Assembly: GCA_019873685.1 (NCBI GenBank)
Contig: JAIOAT010000021.1
Location: forward strand, 1 to 50,841
Length of the DNA stretch: 50,841 nucleotides
From: Chloroflexota bacterium
GTDB lineage: Bacteria > Chloroflexota > Anaerolineae > Aggregatilineales > Ch27
Direction of reading: 5' to 3'
Shown here: piece by piece, positions 48,992-50,841 of the stretch
Numbering within the stretch: position 1 is the stretch's first letter
How the letters are laid out: every line of letters begins with the position of its first letter
The notes under the pieces: model-generated
The model's database searches: none
The model's input: only the letters and a program-made list of their open reading frames with translations
Told to the model about the DNA's origin: nothing
Made by a program: the position numbers and the translations under genes

Positions 48992-49894
48992 ATGACCGAT
49001 CTGGGGATTGTGATCGTCAACTGGAACACACGCGACCTGCTGCGGCGTTGCCTGCAGACAGTCCTGGCCAGCCAGGGCGTGACCTTCCGGGTTATCGTGG
49101 TGGATAACGCCTCAACTGACGGCAGCCCGGACATGGTGCGTGCGGAGTTCCCCGGTGTTGACCTGATCGTCAGTCCCGTTAACGGCGGTTTTGCTTATGC
49201 CAACAATCTGGGCCTGCGGGCGCTGGGCTTTGAGCGGGGATGCGCTGAAGATGCGCCTCGTTACGCCCTGCTGCTCAACCCGGATACCGAGGTTCCGCCG
49301 GACGCCCTGCGGGAGATGGTGGCCTTCATGGATGCTGATCCCCGCATTGGCGTGGCCGGGCCGAAGCTGGTGCTGCCTGATGGATCGCTGGACCTGGCCT
49401 GTCGGCGGAGCTTCCCAACGCCGGAAATTTCGGCTTACCGGATGCTCGGCCTGTCCAGGCTGTTCCCGCGCAGCCGGCGCTTCGGGCGGTATAACCTGAC
49501 TTACCTCGACCCTGATCTGGTCACGGAAGTGGACTCGGTGGTCGGGGCCTATATGCAGGTGCGCCGCGAAGCGATCGCCAGCGTGGGGCTGCTGGACGAA
49601 GTGTATTTTATGTATGCGGAGGATATCGATTGGGCGTATCGCGTGAAACAGGCGGGCTGGACGGTCTGGTACAACCCGAGGGTGACCGTGCTTCACGTCA
49701 AGCGCGCCGCCAGCCGCCGGAATCCCAGAGCGCAGCGGGAGTTCTACCGGGCGATGCTGATCTTCTACCGGCGGCATTACCGGGCGGGGACGCCCCTGTG
49801 GCTGCACAGTCTGATCCTGCTGGGCCTGCTGCTGAAGGGCGGGCGAGCGATCTGGACGGAGATCTGGAACCCGACGCCGTTGCCCGCCGCCTGA
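48992..49894 (+). CDS. Family 2 glycosyltransferase (rhamnosyltransferase-like)
   Basis: 300 residues, GT-A fold. N-terminal GIVIVNWNTRDLLRRCLQTV, VVDNASTDGSPDMV, NGGFAYANNLGLRA, then LLLNPDTEVPPDAL (the DxD-like metal site), VVGAYMQVRREAI, and YFMYAEDIDWAYRVKQAGW containing the ED catalytic region. The C-terminus (about 265-285) holds one hydrophobic stretch that could tether it to the membrane. This subclass includes dTDP-rhamnosyltransferases and other surface-polysaccharide enzymes; donor and acceptor cannot be told. It overlaps the sugar transferase that follows, so the two probably build one polysaccharide. Confidence 0.9.
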   Translation: MTDLGIVIVNWNTRDLLRRCLQTVLASQGVTFRVIVVDNASTDGSPDMVRAEFPGVDLIVSPVNGGFAYANNLGLRALGFERGCAEDAPRYALLLNPDTEVPPDALREMVAFMDADPRIGVAGPKLVLPDGSLDLACRRSFPTPEISAYRMLGLSRLFPRSRRFGRYNLTYLDPDLVTEVDSVVGAYMQVRREAIASVGLLDEVYFMYAEDIDWAYRVKQAGWTVWYNPRVTVLHVKRAASRRNPRAQREFYRAMLIFYRRHYRAGTPLWLHSLILLGLLLKGGRAIWTEIWNPTPLPAA

Positions 49895-50841
49895 TCCGGG
49901 CGGAAGCCAGCCGTCGGCGCAACCGGCGCATCCGCGCCGCCCTCAAATTGCTGGTGGCGATTGTCGACATCAGCATGGCGCTGCTTGCGTTTATCGTGGC
50001 CTACTATGCCCGCGAGGTGGTGCCGCTTTCGCCGCTGCCGCCGGACCCGCCGGGTCTGTTTGACTTTTACCTGCCGACGATGATCCTGCACGTTGGTTCG
50101 GTCATCGTAGCGGCGTATTTCTCCCGGCTATACCATCAGCCGCGTGCGGCCAGCCGTTTTGACGTGGCCTACCGCATCCTCGGAGCGGTATCGCTGGCAG
50201 TGTTTCTGTCGGTGGCCTTCCAGACGGTGCTGTTCAAGAACAGCCCCTTTGAGACGGACTACCCCCGCTCGCTCCTGCTTTACGTGTGGTTCTTCACCGT
50301 CGTGCTGATGATTCTGGGCCGGGAGCTGCACAACCAGATTGTGCTGCGCCTGCGGGCGCGGGGAGTGGCCCGCGATGACGTGTTGATTGTGGGGGATGGC
50401 GAGGCGGCTCGCTACATCGTCCAGAAGATTCAGTGGTCGCCGCAACTGGGCTTTGACCTGGCCGGACTGGTGACGGAAAGCGGGCGTGGCAATGTGCTGG
50501 GCCTGCCGGCGCTGGGCGCTTACCAGGACCTGCCAACGTTGATCGATGAGCTGGAGATCGACACGGTCATCATTGCCCTGCCGGAACTGGATCGGCGCCA
50601 GCTGGTCAGCCTGGTGACGCTCTGCCAGCGCGGGCAGGTGGATGTCAAGGTGTACCCGGATGTTTTCGCCTACATGTCCGCCGGGTTGTCGGTGGACGAT
50701 CTGGGTGGCCTGCCGCTACTCAACGTGCGGGATGTCGCCCTGCGCGGCTGGAACCTGAGCCTCAAGCGGGCGCTGGACATCCTGGGCGCGTCGCTGGGGC
50801 TGGTGTTCCTCTCGCCGCTGATGATCGCCATCGGCCTGATC
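49798..50841 (+). CDS. Polyprenyl-phosphate sugar-1-phosphate transferase (WbaP/CpsE-type), 3' end cut by window
   Basis: Starts surface-polysaccharide repeat units by moving a sugar-1-phosphate to undecaprenyl phosphate. The frame is open to the right edge; 348 codons are visible. In order: a basic N-terminus (EASRRRNRRIRAALK), about four membrane helices (LLVAIVDISMALLAFIVAYY first), a CoA-binding-like Rossmann domain (VLIVGDGEAARYIVQKI, then TVIIALPELDRRQLVSL), and the start of the catalytic domain (LSLKRALDILGASLGLVFLS). The catalytic part lies beyond the window. The start is uncertain: GTG 49798 has GCGGGGA before it and overlaps the glycosyltransferase by 97 bp; TTG 49948 would avoid overlap but has no ribosome-binding site. 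Confidence 0.85.
   Translation, partial: MAAQSDPAGPAAEGRASDLDGDLEPDAVARRLIRAEASRRRNRRIRAALKLLVAIVDISMALLAFIVAYYAREVVPLSPLPPDPPGLFDFYLPTMILHVGSVIVAAYFSRLYHQPRAASRFDVAYRILGAVSLAVFLSVAFQTVLFKNSPFETDYPRSLLLYVWFFTVVLMILGRELHNQIVLRLRARGVARDDVLIVGDGEAARYIVQKIQWSPQLGFDLAGLVTESGRGNVLGLPALGAYQDLPTLIDELEIDTVIIALPELDRRQLVSLVTLCQRGQVDVKVYPDVFAYMSAGLSVDDLGGLPLLNVRDVALRGWNLSLKRALDILGASLGLVFLSPLMIAIGLI

Overview
The window is GC-rich bacterial chromosome. I infer Chloroflexota, probably an Anaerolineae-like lineage. The reasons are a dcw (division and cell wall) cluster lacking murE, murF and ddl, a class II (B12-dependent) ribonucleotide reductase with NrdR next to ftsZ, FemX-like peptidoglycan-bridge enzymes, a complex I membrane-arm operon with two NuoM genes, and an Fo operon with an unusual b subunit. 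I could run no similarity search, so the phylum call is an inference. There are no rRNA or tRNA genes, insertion sequences, prophage genes or CRISPR arrays. This looks like core chromosome.

Layout. (1) 1-15432, + strand: dcw cluster in the order rsmH (cut by the left edge), ftsL-like, ftsI, mraY, murD, ftsW, murG, two tandem CvpA-like membrane genes, murC, murB, ftsQ, ftsA, ftsZ. (2) 15768-18959, +: nrdR and nrdJ. (3) 19205-25498, +: a 2097-residue secreted alpha-2-macroglobulin with an intact thioester motif. (4) 25837-26790, +: class II fructose-bisphosphate aldolase. (5) 26872-34378, - strand: a DinB-like gene, a peptide-type ABC importer without its ATPases (oppA, oppB, oppC), and a four-gene operon alternating FemX-like transferases with GNAT acetyltransferases. 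(6) 34683-44330, +: nuoA-H-J-K-L-M-M2-N, the membrane arm of complex I with a fourth antiporter-like subunit and a lengthened lateral helix in NuoL. (7) 44614-47244, +: Fo part of ATP synthase (atpZ-like, atpB, atpE, atpF with a delta C-terminal domain), closed by a strong terminator before any F1 gene. (8) 47389-50841, +: a stand-alone murE, a family 2 glycosyltransferase, and a polyprenyl-phosphate sugar transferase cut by the right edge.

How the genes fit together. Most of the window builds and divides the cell envelope. MurB, C, D and E make the UDP-MurNAc peptide, MraY and MurG make lipid II, FtsW and FtsI polymerise and cross-link it at the division site organised by FtsZ, FtsA, FtsQ and the FtsL-like protein, and the FemX-like enzymes may decorate the stem peptide. 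The right part is bioenergetic: a proton-pumping complex I membrane arm beside the ATP synthase membrane sector, each without its soluble partner genes.

The observations most worth following are the four-pump complex I (two NuoM plus a 26-residue duplication in the NuoL lateral helix), the second NuoM lacking the usual TM7 lysine, the b-delta hybrid AtpF in an Fo-only operon, the Cys/His-rich insertion in AtpB, the alternating FemX/GNAT operon with an operator-like palindrome in its promoter, and a divergent MurG lacking the usual His and HEQN motifs.
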